Positions 36,075 to 45,291 of a stretch of DNA of 64,000 nt are shown in pieces (the stretch's first letter is position 1; the number at the start of each line of letters is the position of its first letter). Position numbers and translations under genes: made by a program. The DNA is taken from the NCBI GenBank assembly GCA_030427905.1, contig JAUICL010000006.1, forward strand, positions 62,001 to 126,000, in the 5' to 3' direction. The DNA is from Bacteroidia bacterium. Lineage in GTDB: Bacteria; Bacteroidota; Bacteroidia; Flavobacteriales_D; Cryomorphaceae. Below the pieces are notes generated by a model that saw only the letters and a program-made list of their open reading frames with translations, made no database searches and was not told where the DNA came from.

Positions 36075-39000
36075 ATGAAGAAACTCTTATTTTTATTTGG
36101 TTGCGTAATTTTGATTTTGACCTCCTTGAAGTCATTCGCGCAATGTCCTACTTCTAGCACTTTACAACTAATCTCGCAGGAAGATGTCAACTCTTTTGTT
36201 CTTGAATATCCTGATTGTACTGAAATTGAAGGGTGGTTAATAATCGGGGGGGGAAGCCCAAATGATATTGATGACCTGACGCCACTTCAGAATATAGAAA
36301 CCATTGAAAAACTGACAATTCAATATACTTCTCTGATTGATCTAAGTGATTTAAGCAATGTATCATCACTTGAATCATTAAATGTATTGAACAATACTGA
36401 ATTAATTTCCCTTGATGGACTAGAAGGCCTCACTTCGACTAACGGAATAAAGCTTAGCGGAAATCCGGTTTTGAATGACCTATCTGGTCTTGTAAATATC
36501 ACCGAAGTTGGGGATGTAGACAACACAGGTTTGCAGTTGGAAATATACAATAATGCTGCATTAGAGTCATTAAACGGACTGAATAACATTGAGAAAGTAT
36601 GGGGTGAAACAACTATTGAATGGAATCAAAGTTTGGAAAGTTTGAGCGGACTAGATGGTGTTTCGGAACTGGTAGGACATGTGAGAATTGCAACAAATTC
36701 GTCGCTCCAAAATCTATCTGGGTTGGATAACCTTTCGGAAATATCTAATGGTTTGTTCATATTTAATAACTCATCACTTGCCGATTTATCGGCTCTAGCC
36801 AACTTGGCTTCTTTCAACGGTAGTTATTTAACAATCAGTTCGAACCAATCCTTAACGACGCTTTATGGCCTTGATAATTTTGATCACGCAACACTTTCGA
36901 ATCTTGTGATTGAATCATCGGTAAACTTAAATACATGCCATGTTCCAAGTATTTGCGAGTATCTGGGTAATGGTGGTTCGCATTCTATCAACGGAAACGC
37001 TTTCGGTTGTAGCTCCGATAGTGAAATTGAAGATTTGTGTGGTGGTTTCCCAGATTGCCCACCAGGATCAGTGACCTTCACAACCCAGGCACAATTGGAT
37101 CAATTTATAATTGATTACCCCAATTGTACTGCAATACAGGGTGATTTGTATCTAGGCGATGGACTGGATTTTGTGAATATCAATGATTGTAATCCGCTTC
37201 AAAATATAGAAAGTGTTTATGGAGACATCTTTATCCAAGGAACTGAATTGGTGGATTTGTCTGGTTTAGAGAACCTTGTTTCTATTCAAGGTGCATTGGT
37301 CGTGTATTTTAATCCTTATCTTCAAAATTTGAATGGACTTGGAAGTATAGAAACCCTGGGAAATGACTTACTCCGTATAGATGATAATGCGGAACTGGCA
37401 AGTTTAGAAGGTTTGGAAAATATCAATCCGGAATCAATTAGCTCTCTGTCTATCCAATACAATGCAAACCTCGATGTATGTAATGTGGAAAGCGTATGTG
37501 TTTGGCTTTCCACCTTTGAGAATCAAGATAGTTGGTACATTGCTGGCAATCAGCCGAATTGTGAAAGTCAAGAAGCAATTTTGTTGAATTGTCAAAGTAT
37601 TCTACCTGAGTGTCCATCGGGGGATCTAACATTTAGTAGCCAGGAAGAAGTTGATCATTTTATACTTCAGTACCCAAATTGTAGCCTTTTAGAGGGAGAT
37701 TTGAATATTGGAACGAATCTATCTAGCGACATTAATGACTTGACTCCTTTTGAGAATATTGAATACATTCTAGGTTCACTTGTCATTCAAGAAACCCAAC
37801 TATCAGATTTTAACGGACTTCAATCATTAACATCAATCGGTGGAGTTTTGGAAGTGATTTATAATCAGGAGTTACTAAACGTTTCAGGTCTCAATAATTT
37901 GTCTTTCCTCGGATTAAGTATGACTTTTTTAGAAAATGACCAATTAACAACATTGGAAGATCTTGGACCAATTCAATATGCAGAACATGTACATATTACA
38001 GGAAATGACGCTCTTTTGAATCTACAAGGGTTGAATGATCTCGAAACTGTATCAGCTGATGGGGGAATATTTTCTGTCAATAACAATTCATCGTTGATTA
38101 GTCTTATCGGAGTTGAAAATTTCACAAGTGGAGCTATAATTAAAGTTGAAGGGAATTCTTCTCTTCAATCGTTAGAAGGATTCGACAATCTTCAATACGC
38201 AGGTTCAATGAGAATATTTGAAAATTTCTCTTTGGCATCTATTGGGTCTTTGGCTAATTTAGATTCAATAGGTGGTAACCTATTGATTTCTTCAAACCCG
38301 ATACTAGAATCCTTAGAAGGTTTTGAAACTCTTCTGAAAGTTGGTCAGTTGACCGTATTGAACAATGATGTATTAGCGAACCTTAGTGGACTTGAATCAC
38401 TGGAAGATGTTTCACTTAATTTTACAGTCATAGGAAATGCTCAAATGACGAGTTTAGAAGGTCTGGAGTCTCTTTTAAATATAGGTTCAAGTATTGATAT
38501 TCAGGAGAATGAAGTGTTGAATGATTTAACTTCGTTGGCTCAGATAGATCACGTCCAAAGTACGATATCAGTACGTTTGAATGACGCAATGGTTAATCTT
38601 GAAGGTTTACACAATGTTGAATCTGCTGGTTCATTAGTAATAGAAGGGAATCCATTGTTACAGGACTTGTTGGTGTTTTCGAATCTCACAACATTGGAAG
38701 GAAATGGAAGTATTCACATTGCAGGCAATGACGCTTTAAGCAGCATTGAAGGATTGCAATATGTTGATCCGATTACATTAACTTACTTGCGACTAGAATC
38801 ATCTGCGAGCTTGGGTCTATGTGCCTTTCAAAATATTTGTACCTACCTTGAAGATGGTGGTGAAGCGGATATCTCAGGAAACGCTGCAGGATGTAGTAGT
38901 CAACTTGAAATTGAGGAAGCGTGTGAGTTAATAAGTGGTGTCAATGACACAGGCTTAGATCATATTATTAAAGTATTTCCAAACCCCGCTGAAAATCAAT

Positions 39001-39194
39001 TGACTATTAAGATGGATGGACCTGTACTACTCAGTAAAATTGAACTAATAGATGTGACAGGCAAAGTTGTGCTTTCTGAGAATATCGAAGTTTCAAGTGC
39101 AACTGTGGATATAGCTCCAATTAGTTCTGGAATATATTTGCTCAGGGTTCATAGCCATCAAGGAATGTGGACCAAACAAATCTTAAAATACTAA
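36075..39194 (+). CDS. Large three-module leucine-rich-like protein with T9SS sorting domain
   Basis: 1039 residues, signal peptide (cleavage near SFAQ). Three homologous modules start at about residues 24, 326 and 512, each with a Cys-x-x-x/SGxLTF-type entry and a YPNC-like strand. Inside, short Leu/Asn-rich strands recur (SLESL.GL..L, NNTELISLDGL), like receptor-L-domain or bacterial LRR-type right-handed solenoids. Modules 1 and 3 end in a Cys-Cys motif (CxxxxxxCxYL, then GNAxGCSS). The last ~80 residues form a type A T9SS domain (FPNPAENQLTI, SSGIYLLRV). Probably a large surface adhesin or recognition protein. Confidence 0.82.
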   Translation: MKKLLFLFGCVILILTSLKSFAQCPTSSTLQLISQEDVNSFVLEYPDCTEIEGWLIIGGGSPNDIDDLTPLQNIETIEKLTIQYTSLIDLSDLSNVSSLESLNVLNNTELISLDGLEGLTSTNGIKLSGNPVLNDLSGLVNITEVGDVDNTGLQLEIYNNAALESLNGLNNIEKVWGETTIEWNQSLESLSGLDGVSELVGHVRIATNSSLQNLSGLDNLSEISNGLFIFNNSSLADLSALANLASFNGSYLTISSNQSLTTLYGLDNFDHATLSNLVIESSVNLNTCHVPSICEYLGNGGSHSINGNAFGCSSDSEIEDLCGGFPDCPPGSVTFTTQAQLDQFIIDYPNCTAIQGDLYLGDGLDFVNINDCNPLQNIESVYGDIFIQGTELVDLSGLENLVSIQGALVVYFNPYLQNLNGLGSIETLGNDLLRIDDNAELASLEGLENINPESISSLSIQYNANLDVCNVESVCVWLSTFENQDSWYIAGNQPNCESQEAILLNCQSILPECPSGDLTFSSQEEVDHFILQYPNCSLLEGDLNIGTNLSSDINDLTPFENIEYILGSLVIQETQLSDFNGLQSLTSIGGVLEVIYNQELLNVSGLNNLSFLGLSMTFLENDQLTTLEDLGPIQYAEHVHITGNDALLNLQGLNDLETVSADGGIFSVNNNSSLISLIGVENFTSGAIIKVEGNSSLQSLEGFDNLQYAGSMRIFENFSLASIGSLANLDSIGGNLLISSNPILESLEGFETLLKVGQLTVLNNDVLANLSGLESLEDVSLNFTVIGNAQMTSLEGLESLLNIGSSIDIQENEVLNDLTSLAQIDHVQSTISVRLNDAMVNLEGLHNVESAGSLVIEGNPLLQDLLVFSNLTTLEGNGSIHIAGNDALSSIEGLQYVDPITLTYLRLESSASLGLCAFQNICTYLEDGGEADISGNAAGCSSQLEIEEACELISGVNDTGLDHIIKVFPNPAENQLTIKMDGPVLLSKIELIDVTGKVVLSENIEVSSATVDIAPISSGIYLLRVHSHQGMWTKQILKY

Positions 39195-39244
39195 TTTGTA
39201 AGCATATCACTTTTCTGAGAATTCAGAGAATAATAATTGATAAA

Positions 39245-39290
39245 TGCAGTGGCGTAGATTTGAGAGTCTATGCCACTGCAATTGTTTATT
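39245..39290 (+). terminator. Terminator after the three-module protein gene
   Basis: A 14-bp stem with one G-U pair (39245-39258 with 39267-39280) and an 8-base loop is followed by ATTGTTTATT. It lies 50 bases after the stop codon. Confidence 0.7.
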
Positions 39291-39307
39291 AATAACCAAG
39301 AACGAAT

Positions 39308-41098
39308 TTGATATTTTCGAATGCTCCAATTGTAATTTGTCTGAAGCTATTCTGTTTTTTCACTATAAGTAGCTTCATATCTCATGGGCAGAACGTAGGT
39401 GATATACATCTGGTAGTTGAAGGATTGATGGCCAATGAAGATGTTTTAGGTGTAAATCGGATTATTAAGGAGAATCCTTCTCTGGATATTACTTATAAGT
39501 ATAAAACTCTAAACCAATGTCTCGAACTGGCCTTAGAGCATCAGAGCCCAGAAGAGCTGGAGGATTGCTACCTATCATTAGGAAATTTTTGGCACACCCA
39601 AGACCATAAAATTATGGCGTTTACATTCTATCTGAAATGTGACTCTATAGCAAAACGCCATGATCATTTCAGGGTAGAAGGAATGGCTTTAATGAACAGG
39701 GCCAGTCTGCTTGATGATGGTTCACTTCGTGTTGAGATGTGTCTCGAGTCTATAAAAGCATTTGCCAAAACGGATGATAAGTTGAACTTGGCTAAATCTC
39801 ACTTGAATACTGGAGTGGCTTACAGCACATTTTTCAATGGACTTGATCCACTAGATACTTTGAATGATAGAGGACTTTCGGCTCAATATGAGTACCATAG
39901 AACTATGATGTTTAATCATTACTCAATTGCTGATTCCATCGGATATAACATAAACAACCTCCAGATTCGATCCGCTGTAATGATTTATTATGCTGAATGG
40001 TATGAATATGTAGGTAAGTTGAATCTAGCCAGAAAGTACTATGACGAAGCGCAAGTATATTGTAAAGAATCTGGATTCCAAAAAGGGGAGACTTATTGTA
40101 TTCTTCAGTCTGCTTTGATTGAAGACAATCTGGGCAATAAAAGAAGTATGATGAAGGGTTTAGCGAGAGCTGAAAGCCTGTCAATAAAGAATAACTATAA
40201 TGATTACCTCCTGAGCATATATAATCAGTATGTGATGCTCCATGAAAGGGATACAAAATTTGCGCTTGCTTACGACTATCAAAAGAAACTTACTGATGTA
40301 AAACTAGAATTGATGCGATCAGGGAATCGTGAAAAACTGAAAATTCTTGAGCTTCAAAACAAATTGTTCGAGAATACAATTGTAATGCAACGTCTCGAAC
40401 AAAAGGAGGAATCTAATCGTGCTGCTCTGGTCTTTAGTATTTTCGTTTCAATTCTAGTCGCTAGTTTGGCTTATCTTGGATTGAAGAATAAAAGGAAAAG
40501 GATAGCTATACTTCAGAATACTGAAACCATTGCAAACCTTGAGAAGGCTGCTGTTGAAACTGAGTTAAAGAATACACAATTAAAACAAGAACTATTGAAG
40601 GAGAAGGTTCGCTTTGGGAAGGAGCAACTTAGAGTATTTGCTAACCAATTAGTCAAGATTGATGAGTTCTTAGATAGTTTGAAGCTACGGGTTGAAGGGT
40701 TGGGGGCGAACGTTGAAAATCAAAGGGTTGTGAATGACTTAAAAATTTCATTTGCCAAGCTGATTGAAGGCCAGGATAGTATAGCCCAAATAAACTCCTA
40801 CACTTCTGAATTGAATCAAGAATTCTTCTTTTATGTCAAGAAGAATTTCGAAAGTGTAACCAGGGACGACGAGATTTTATTGGCCTACGTACTTTTAGGT
40901 ATGGACTCAAAAGAAATAGGAAGGATACTAAATATTACAACAGAAAGTGTTTATAAAAAGCGATATAGACTTCGAAGAAAGTTGAAATTAGAGAAGGAGA
41001 CCCTAATCATCGATTTTTATCAGGCTTTTGTTGCCAAGTTAGAAGACGATCCGCTGGCGAGCAATGCGGGTTCAAACAATGCCATTCAATCAAACTGA
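39308..41098 (+). CDS. TPR/transmembrane/LuxR-type HTH regulator
   Basis: 596 residues from a TTG start (an in-frame stop is 5 codons upstream and no ATG is available), giving a signal peptide (cleavage near SHGQ). Residues ~40-350 are TPR-like helices (NLARKYYDEAQVYCKE). A membrane helix (~374-395, LVFSIFVSILVASLAYLGL) is followed by a long coiled coil and, at 520-560, a LuxR/GerE-like HTH (ILLAYVLLGMDSKEIGRILNI, then VYKKRYRLRRKL). This architecture, periplasmic TPRs joined through the membrane to a DNA-binding domain, is common in Bacteroidota and suggests a one-component sensor. Its neighbour, the large T9SS protein, may be a target. Confidence 0.8.
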   Translation: MIFSNAPIVICLKLFCFFTISSFISHGQNVGDIHLVVEGLMANEDVLGVNRIIKENPSLDITYKYKTLNQCLELALEHQSPEELEDCYLSLGNFWHTQDHKIMAFTFYLKCDSIAKRHDHFRVEGMALMNRASLLDDGSLRVEMCLESIKAFAKTDDKLNLAKSHLNTGVAYSTFFNGLDPLDTLNDRGLSAQYEYHRTMMFNHYSIADSIGYNINNLQIRSAVMIYYAEWYEYVGKLNLARKYYDEAQVYCKESGFQKGETYCILQSALIEDNLGNKRSMMKGLARAESLSIKNNYNDYLLSIYNQYVMLHERDTKFALAYDYQKKLTDVKLELMRSGNREKLKILELQNKLFENTIVMQRLEQKEESNRAALVFSIFVSILVASLAYLGLKNKRKRIAILQNTETIANLEKAAVETELKNTQLKQELLKEKVRFGKEQLRVFANQLVKIDEFLDSLKLRVEGLGANVENQRVVNDLKISFAKLIEGQDSIAQINSYTSELNQEFFFYVKKNFESVTRDDEILLAYVLLGMDSKEIGRILNITTESVYKKRYRLRRKLKLEKETLIIDFYQAFVAKLEDDPLASNAGSNNAIQSN

Positions 41099-41123
41099 AT
41101 TTGAAAATCGGTTAATCTCTCAC

Positions 41124-41780
41124 TCAAACCCTTTCAACCAACAGCTTTTCACATACCTTCTGACTAAGCGTTTCTGAAGGATGCTTGGTATAGCTGATCA
41201 GCATGCTATTGTCGAATGGCTCAACAGATTTGATGTCGAGCTGAAGCTGCAAGGAAATATCACGGCTGTCCAAAAACTCGAGAAATTCCTTCGATGAATG
41301 GTCTAGAGCCACCAATCTGACTTGATCGCCAGCACTGCAATCGCTCAGCTTTTGGTAGTTGTTCTCAACGATGTTTCCATCGGCGTCGGGTATTGGCGAT
41401 CCATGTGGGTCTACCTTGGGAAAGTCCATCAACTTATCCATCCGATCAAAAAATGCCTGAGCCTTGATGTGCTCCACCTGCTCCGCAATTTCATGCACTT
41501 CTTCCCAGCCAAAACCCATCTTTTCAACCAAGAACATCTCCGTTAGCCTGTGCTTTCTAATGACCAAGGCGGCTGCTTTTCGCCCTTTATCAGTCAGTTT
41601 GAGCGGCTTGTACTTTTCGTATTTCACCCATCCTTCCTGATTCAGGGTTTTTACCATGCTGTTTACCGTCGGCTTACTCACACCAAGGTGAGCACTCAAA
41701 TCGGAAAGATTGATCTCTCCATTCCTATTTGCCAGGCTGAATAGGGCTTTGAGATAGTTTTCTACGGTCGCAGATGCCAT
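41124..41780 (-). CDS. DtxR/MntR-family metal-dependent transcriptional repressor
   Basis: 218 residues. N-terminal winged HTH (INLSDLSAHLGVSKPTVNSMV, then HLG..Q/EGWVKYEKY), metal-binding dimerisation domain with EVHEIAEQVEH and the family signature DPHGSPIP, and a C-terminal FeoA/SH3-like domain (~145-215). It should repress target genes when Fe2+ or Mn2+ is bound. It is divergent from a TonB-dependent receptor whose promoter carries a matching inverted repeat, so that receptor is the most likely target. Autoregulation is possible, since the site lies only 48 bases upstream of its own start. Confidence 0.92.
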   Translation of the reverse strand: MASATVENYLKALFSLANRNGEINLSDLSAHLGVSKPTVNSMVKTLNQEGWVKYEKYKPLKLTDKGRKAAALVIRKHRLTEMFLVEKMGFGWEEVHEIAEQVEHIKAQAFFDRMDKLMDFPKVDPHGSPIPDADGNIVENNYQKLSDCSAGDQVRLVALDHSSKEFLEFLDSRDISLQLQLDIKSVEPFDNSMLISYTKHPSETLSQKVCEKLLVERV

Positions 41781-41826
41781 GTTGATCTTATTATGACTGC
41801 AAAATTAAAATTTCTATCAAAAACAA

Positions 41827-41856
41827 TTGTTAGACATGGCTAACATATTACTTTTG
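41827..41856 (+). promoter_or_regulatory. Bacteroidota promoter for the TonB-dependent receptor
   Basis: TTG (41827-41829), a 19-base spacer and TACTTTTG (41849-41856) match the TTG / TAnnTTTG consensus exactly. Transcription would start near 41863, so the true start codon lies downstream of that point. Confidence 0.7.
41828..41845. promoter_or_regulatory. Candidate DtxR/MntR operator inside the promoter
   Basis: Perfect inverted repeat TGTTAG-ACATGG-CTAACA between the -33 and -7 elements of the receptor promoter. The TTAG...CTAA half-sites echo DtxR-family boxes. A bound repressor here would block RNA polymerase. Confidence 0.6.
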
Positions 41857-41883
41857 TTGTTAAAACAAATGTCCGGGATAGAT

Positions 41884-44274
41884 ATGTGTAGTAAGCTTTT
41901 GAATTGTGATTGGATTCTGACTTTGGTTATTATGCTCTGGAGTTTCAGCATTGGAGCTCAAACAGCTTCACTGGCTGGAGTAGTTTCTTCTACCGATGGA
42001 CCATTGGCTTTTGCCACGATTATCTTAAAAGGCACGGAGATGGGTACTCACACCGATTGGGAGGGGAAATATTCGCTCGATGAAATACCATCTGGAACCT
42101 ACGCGATACAGATTTCTTCAATTGGCTTTGTGACGGTTCATGAGATCATTTCACTTATCAGTGGAGCCAAAGTAGAGAAGGACTATGAATTACATGAAGA
42201 TGTTTTGAACCTATCGCAAGTGGTGGTGACCGGATCGCGTAATCGCGTGGAGCGCTACGATTCTCCGGTAATCGTCAATACGGTGAATGCCAAAACTTTT
42301 GAAGCGACGCAATCGCTAAACATTGCTGAAGGCTTGAATTTCTCACCTGGGCTTCGCGTTGAAAACAACTGCCAGAACTGCGGTTTTACCCAGCTCAGAA
42401 TGAACGGGCTTGATGGAGCGTATTCTCAGGTACTCATCAATAGCCGCCCAGTGTTTTCGGCTCTAGCGGGTGTGTATGGCCTGGAGATGCTACCGGCCAA
42501 TATGGTTGATCGGATCGAAGTAGTGCGCGGTGGCGGATCGGTGATGTATGGAGGAAATGCTATTGCAGGAACGGTCAATATCATTACAAAAGATCCGACC
42601 GAAAACACCTTCGACATCGGAGTAAATCAAGGCTTGATAGATGGTCAAGCATCCGATAGGACAGTGAGTTTCAATGGTTCAATGGTTTCCGACGACTTCA
42701 ATAAAGGGGTGACATTCTTTGGGTTTAACAGAAATAGAGATCATTGGGATGCAAACGGCGACGGATTTTCGGAAATGGTGGAGCTCCGAAACAATACGTT
42801 TGGGTTCGATGCTTTCTACAAGTTTAACGACCGCAACAAGCTGAGTTTGGGAGCATATTACATCGATGAATTTAGAAGGGGGGGTAATAAATTCGACCTG
42901 TTTCCACATCAAACGGATGTCACCGAACAGCTGGAACATGACATTGTAAGTACCAATCTAACTTACGAGTATTTTAGCAAAAATGACAAGCACAAGTTCA
43001 CGGTCTACGGCTCACTTCAACACGTTCATCGAACAAGCTATTATGGTGGTGGTGGCCGCGTTCTTGTCGATGGAGATAGCCTGACTTCGGCCGATGTTTT
43101 GGCTATCAATGCCTACGGAAAATCTCGTGATCTCTCTACAGTTAGTGGTGTCCAGTACAACTACTACATCAACCCCATATTCACGCTCACCGCGGGTTCG
43201 GAATACATCTACAACGATGTGATGGATGAAATGCCTGGCTATGGTCGAATCATTGACCAGAAGGTGGGCACCTGGGGTACATTCGCCGAATTGGAAATCA
43301 AGCCGATTGAGAAACTAACGCTTTTGGTGGGTGGACGCTTCGATCAACTCGATATCAATGGGCAATACGATCTGGAAGGGGAGAATTTTTCGAATGACGA
43401 AAACCTGAATGTCTTTGTGCCCCGGTTTACGGCAATGTATAGTTTGAAAAAGAATTTGAAGCTACGCGCATCCTTTGCTCAGGGCTATCGCGGTCCACAG
43501 GCCTTTGATGAAGATCTACATATCGAAACGGTGGGAGGGGCCGCACGCTTTATTCGACTCGGTCCTGATCTGGAAGTAGAGCGATCGAATAGTGCTGTTC
43601 TCTCGCTCAACTACGACAAGTTTGTAGGCAAGAACCAAATGAATTTTGTGGTGGAAGGGTTCTATACCCAATTGATCAATCCATTTATTTTTTCCGATCA
43701 GGAAGAGCTGCCTAGCGGGGTTGCAGTGATCAATAAGCGAAATGGTGATGGGGCGACCGTAGCGGGTGTAAACCTTGAAGCCAATATCGCATTCGGAAAT
43801 GAGTTGGTGCTACAATCTGGAGCCACCTTCCAAACGGCACAATACGATGTGAAAGAAGAAATCTGGGCACCTGAAGTGCCGAGTGAAGACATTCAGCCTA
43901 CCACCACAAAAAACCTGCTTCGAACTCCCAATGCCTACGGGTATTTCTCTCTGGTTTATAGCCCAACGGGCGCGCTAGATATTTCATACTCTGGAGTGGT
44001 CACGGGGTCTATGGAAGTCCCACATGTTGTGGATGTTGAATCCGAGCGAACCATCATCGAAGAGACGCCAACCTTTTTCGAAAACAACATCAAGCTAGCT
44101 TACACTTTCCGCTCTAATTCGCATTACCGAATTGAAATCTTTGGTGGCGTGCAAAACATCTTCAATAGCTATCAAGACGACTTTGATACCGGCGCCGACC
44201 GAGATGCGGGTTATGTTTACGGCCCTATCCGCCCGCGTACCTTTTTTCTTGGATTGAAGTTTGGGTTGGAGTAG
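41884..44274 (+). CDS. TonB-dependent receptor, probably metal-related
   Basis: Start set at the ATG at 41884 (796 residues) because the promoter and operator cover earlier in-frame starts; this also gives a good signal peptide (cleavage near IGAQ). Residues ~27-108 are a carboxypeptidase-like regulatory domain. The plug domain (~113-225) contains a Cys pair, NCQNCGF (C163, C166), then VVRGGGSVMYGGNAIAGTVNI. The rest is a 22-strand-type barrel. A CxxC in the plug is unusual for siderophore receptors and may bind a metal directly. The likely regulator is encoded next door, so uptake of Mn, Fe or another metal is inferred. Confidence 0.9.
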   Translation: MCSKLLNCDWILTLVIMLWSFSIGAQTASLAGVVSSTDGPLAFATIILKGTEMGTHTDWEGKYSLDEIPSGTYAIQISSIGFVTVHEIISLISGAKVEKDYELHEDVLNLSQVVVTGSRNRVERYDSPVIVNTVNAKTFEATQSLNIAEGLNFSPGLRVENNCQNCGFTQLRMNGLDGAYSQVLINSRPVFSALAGVYGLEMLPANMVDRIEVVRGGGSVMYGGNAIAGTVNIITKDPTENTFDIGVNQGLIDGQASDRTVSFNGSMVSDDFNKGVTFFGFNRNRDHWDANGDGFSEMVELRNNTFGFDAFYKFNDRNKLSLGAYYIDEFRRGGNKFDLFPHQTDVTEQLEHDIVSTNLTYEYFSKNDKHKFTVYGSLQHVHRTSYYGGGGRVLVDGDSLTSADVLAINAYGKSRDLSTVSGVQYNYYINPIFTLTAGSEYIYNDVMDEMPGYGRIIDQKVGTWGTFAELEIKPIEKLTLLVGGRFDQLDINGQYDLEGENFSNDENLNVFVPRFTAMYSLKKNLKLRASFAQGYRGPQAFDEDLHIETVGGAARFIRLGPDLEVERSNSAVLSLNYDKFVGKNQMNFVVEGFYTQLINPFIFSDQEELPSGVAVINKRNGDGATVAGVNLEANIAFGNELVLQSGATFQTAQYDVKEEIWAPEVPSEDIQPTTTKNLLRTPNAYGYFSLVYSPTGALDISYSGVVTGSMEVPHVVDVESERTIIEETPTFFENNIKLAYTFRSNSHYRIEIFGGVQNIFNSYQDDFDTGADRDAGYVYGPIRPRTFFLGLKFGLE

Positions 44275-44654
44275 AGTTTGCCGCGGGGTTCATTTTCCTC
44301 AGAGCAATTGAGAACTCGTGAAGCTCCTTTAGCCAAGAGTTCAAACTACTTGCCATAGTTCGATTAGTCTTGATCCTGTCAAAGTTCATGGTTTCACAAT
44401 TTTTTGCATATTTGAAAAGGTCGGAGCAGAAGTCTGTAGGGTAGAGCGATCAAAATTCAGTTTTAATAAAGGCAGTAGACAACCGTTATGTATTTTGCGC
44501 AAATGGCGAAATGATGTGGTTCCTATTGAGTTAAGTACTTCCCATTGCTGATGTGAAGTCATAAAAGCGGTTTCATTGTGGAGTCTAGCAACCACGCGTT
44601 AAAAACAGGGTGTATCCGAAAAACCAAACGAGTAGGAAATCAAATTAAAAACTA
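44275..44654. other. Intergenic region, no gene recognised
   Basis: 380 bases between same-strand genes. I see no clear terminator, repeat or reading frame. Base composition is ordinary. Confidence 0.45.
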
Positions 44655-45032
44655 ATGAATTGGTATAAAAAAGTAGTATTTCAGCACTACGCAGATTTTA
44701 ATGGTAGAGCCAGAAGAAAAGAGTACTGGATGTTCGTATTGTTCAATATGATTTTCGCTATTGCAGCATTAGTCTTGGACAATATCCTAGGAATTGCCAT
44801 GGAAGGTAATGGTGGCCCGATCTATTTCCTTTACGCTCTTGCGGTTCTGATCCCTGGACTGGCTGCCGCTGTGCGTCGTCTTCACGATATAGGAAAAAGT
44901 GGTTGGATGATTCTGATTGGATTAATTCCCCTTATTGGTGGGATTTGGCTAATCGTACTTTTGGCTACAGATAGTAACCCTGGAGACAATGAGTACGGGC
45001 CAAATCCAAAAGCAAATGAAGGCTTTGTTTGA
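44655..45032 (+). CDS. DUF805 family membrane protein
   Basis: 125 residues. The N-terminal NGRARRKEYWMFVLFN and the RRLHDIGKSGW segment after the third helix are the DUF805 signature, and GPNPKAN near the C-terminus is also typical. Three to four membrane helices. Function of the family is unknown. It appears to be a single-gene unit. Confidence 0.93.
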   Translation: MNWYKKVVFQHYADFNGRARRKEYWMFVLFNMIFAIAALVLDNILGIAMEGNGGPIYFLYALAVLIPGLAAAVRRLHDIGKSGWMILIGLIPLIGGIWLIVLLATDSNPGDNEYGPNPKANEGFV

Positions 45033-45291
45033 TTAATAAGTAGTCTTCGGAGCGACTGGCCATTATAGGTCAGTTTTGTTCTGGGTGATAACTGAACAAC
45101 CGGAAGCTTGTCTATGCTAATGCTGTATGGTTTGCATTTAATAAATAGCAAGCTCCGCTGGCCACGTCTTATGCACCGAATCAGCCTTTGGCTGGGCAGG
45201 AGTGCGCCCTGCGCACATATCTAAACCTATGCTCAGATTCAAGTTCCAGTACAAAAGAAAATTAAGACCCCAAAAACATTAAATTCGGAGC

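Noticed and set aside
41827-41883. Earlier in-frame starts of the TonB receptor (TTG 41827, ATG 41836, ATG 41869)
   Set aside because: The first two lie in the promoter/operator and the third would leave almost no leader; the ATG at 41884 gives a proper signal peptide.
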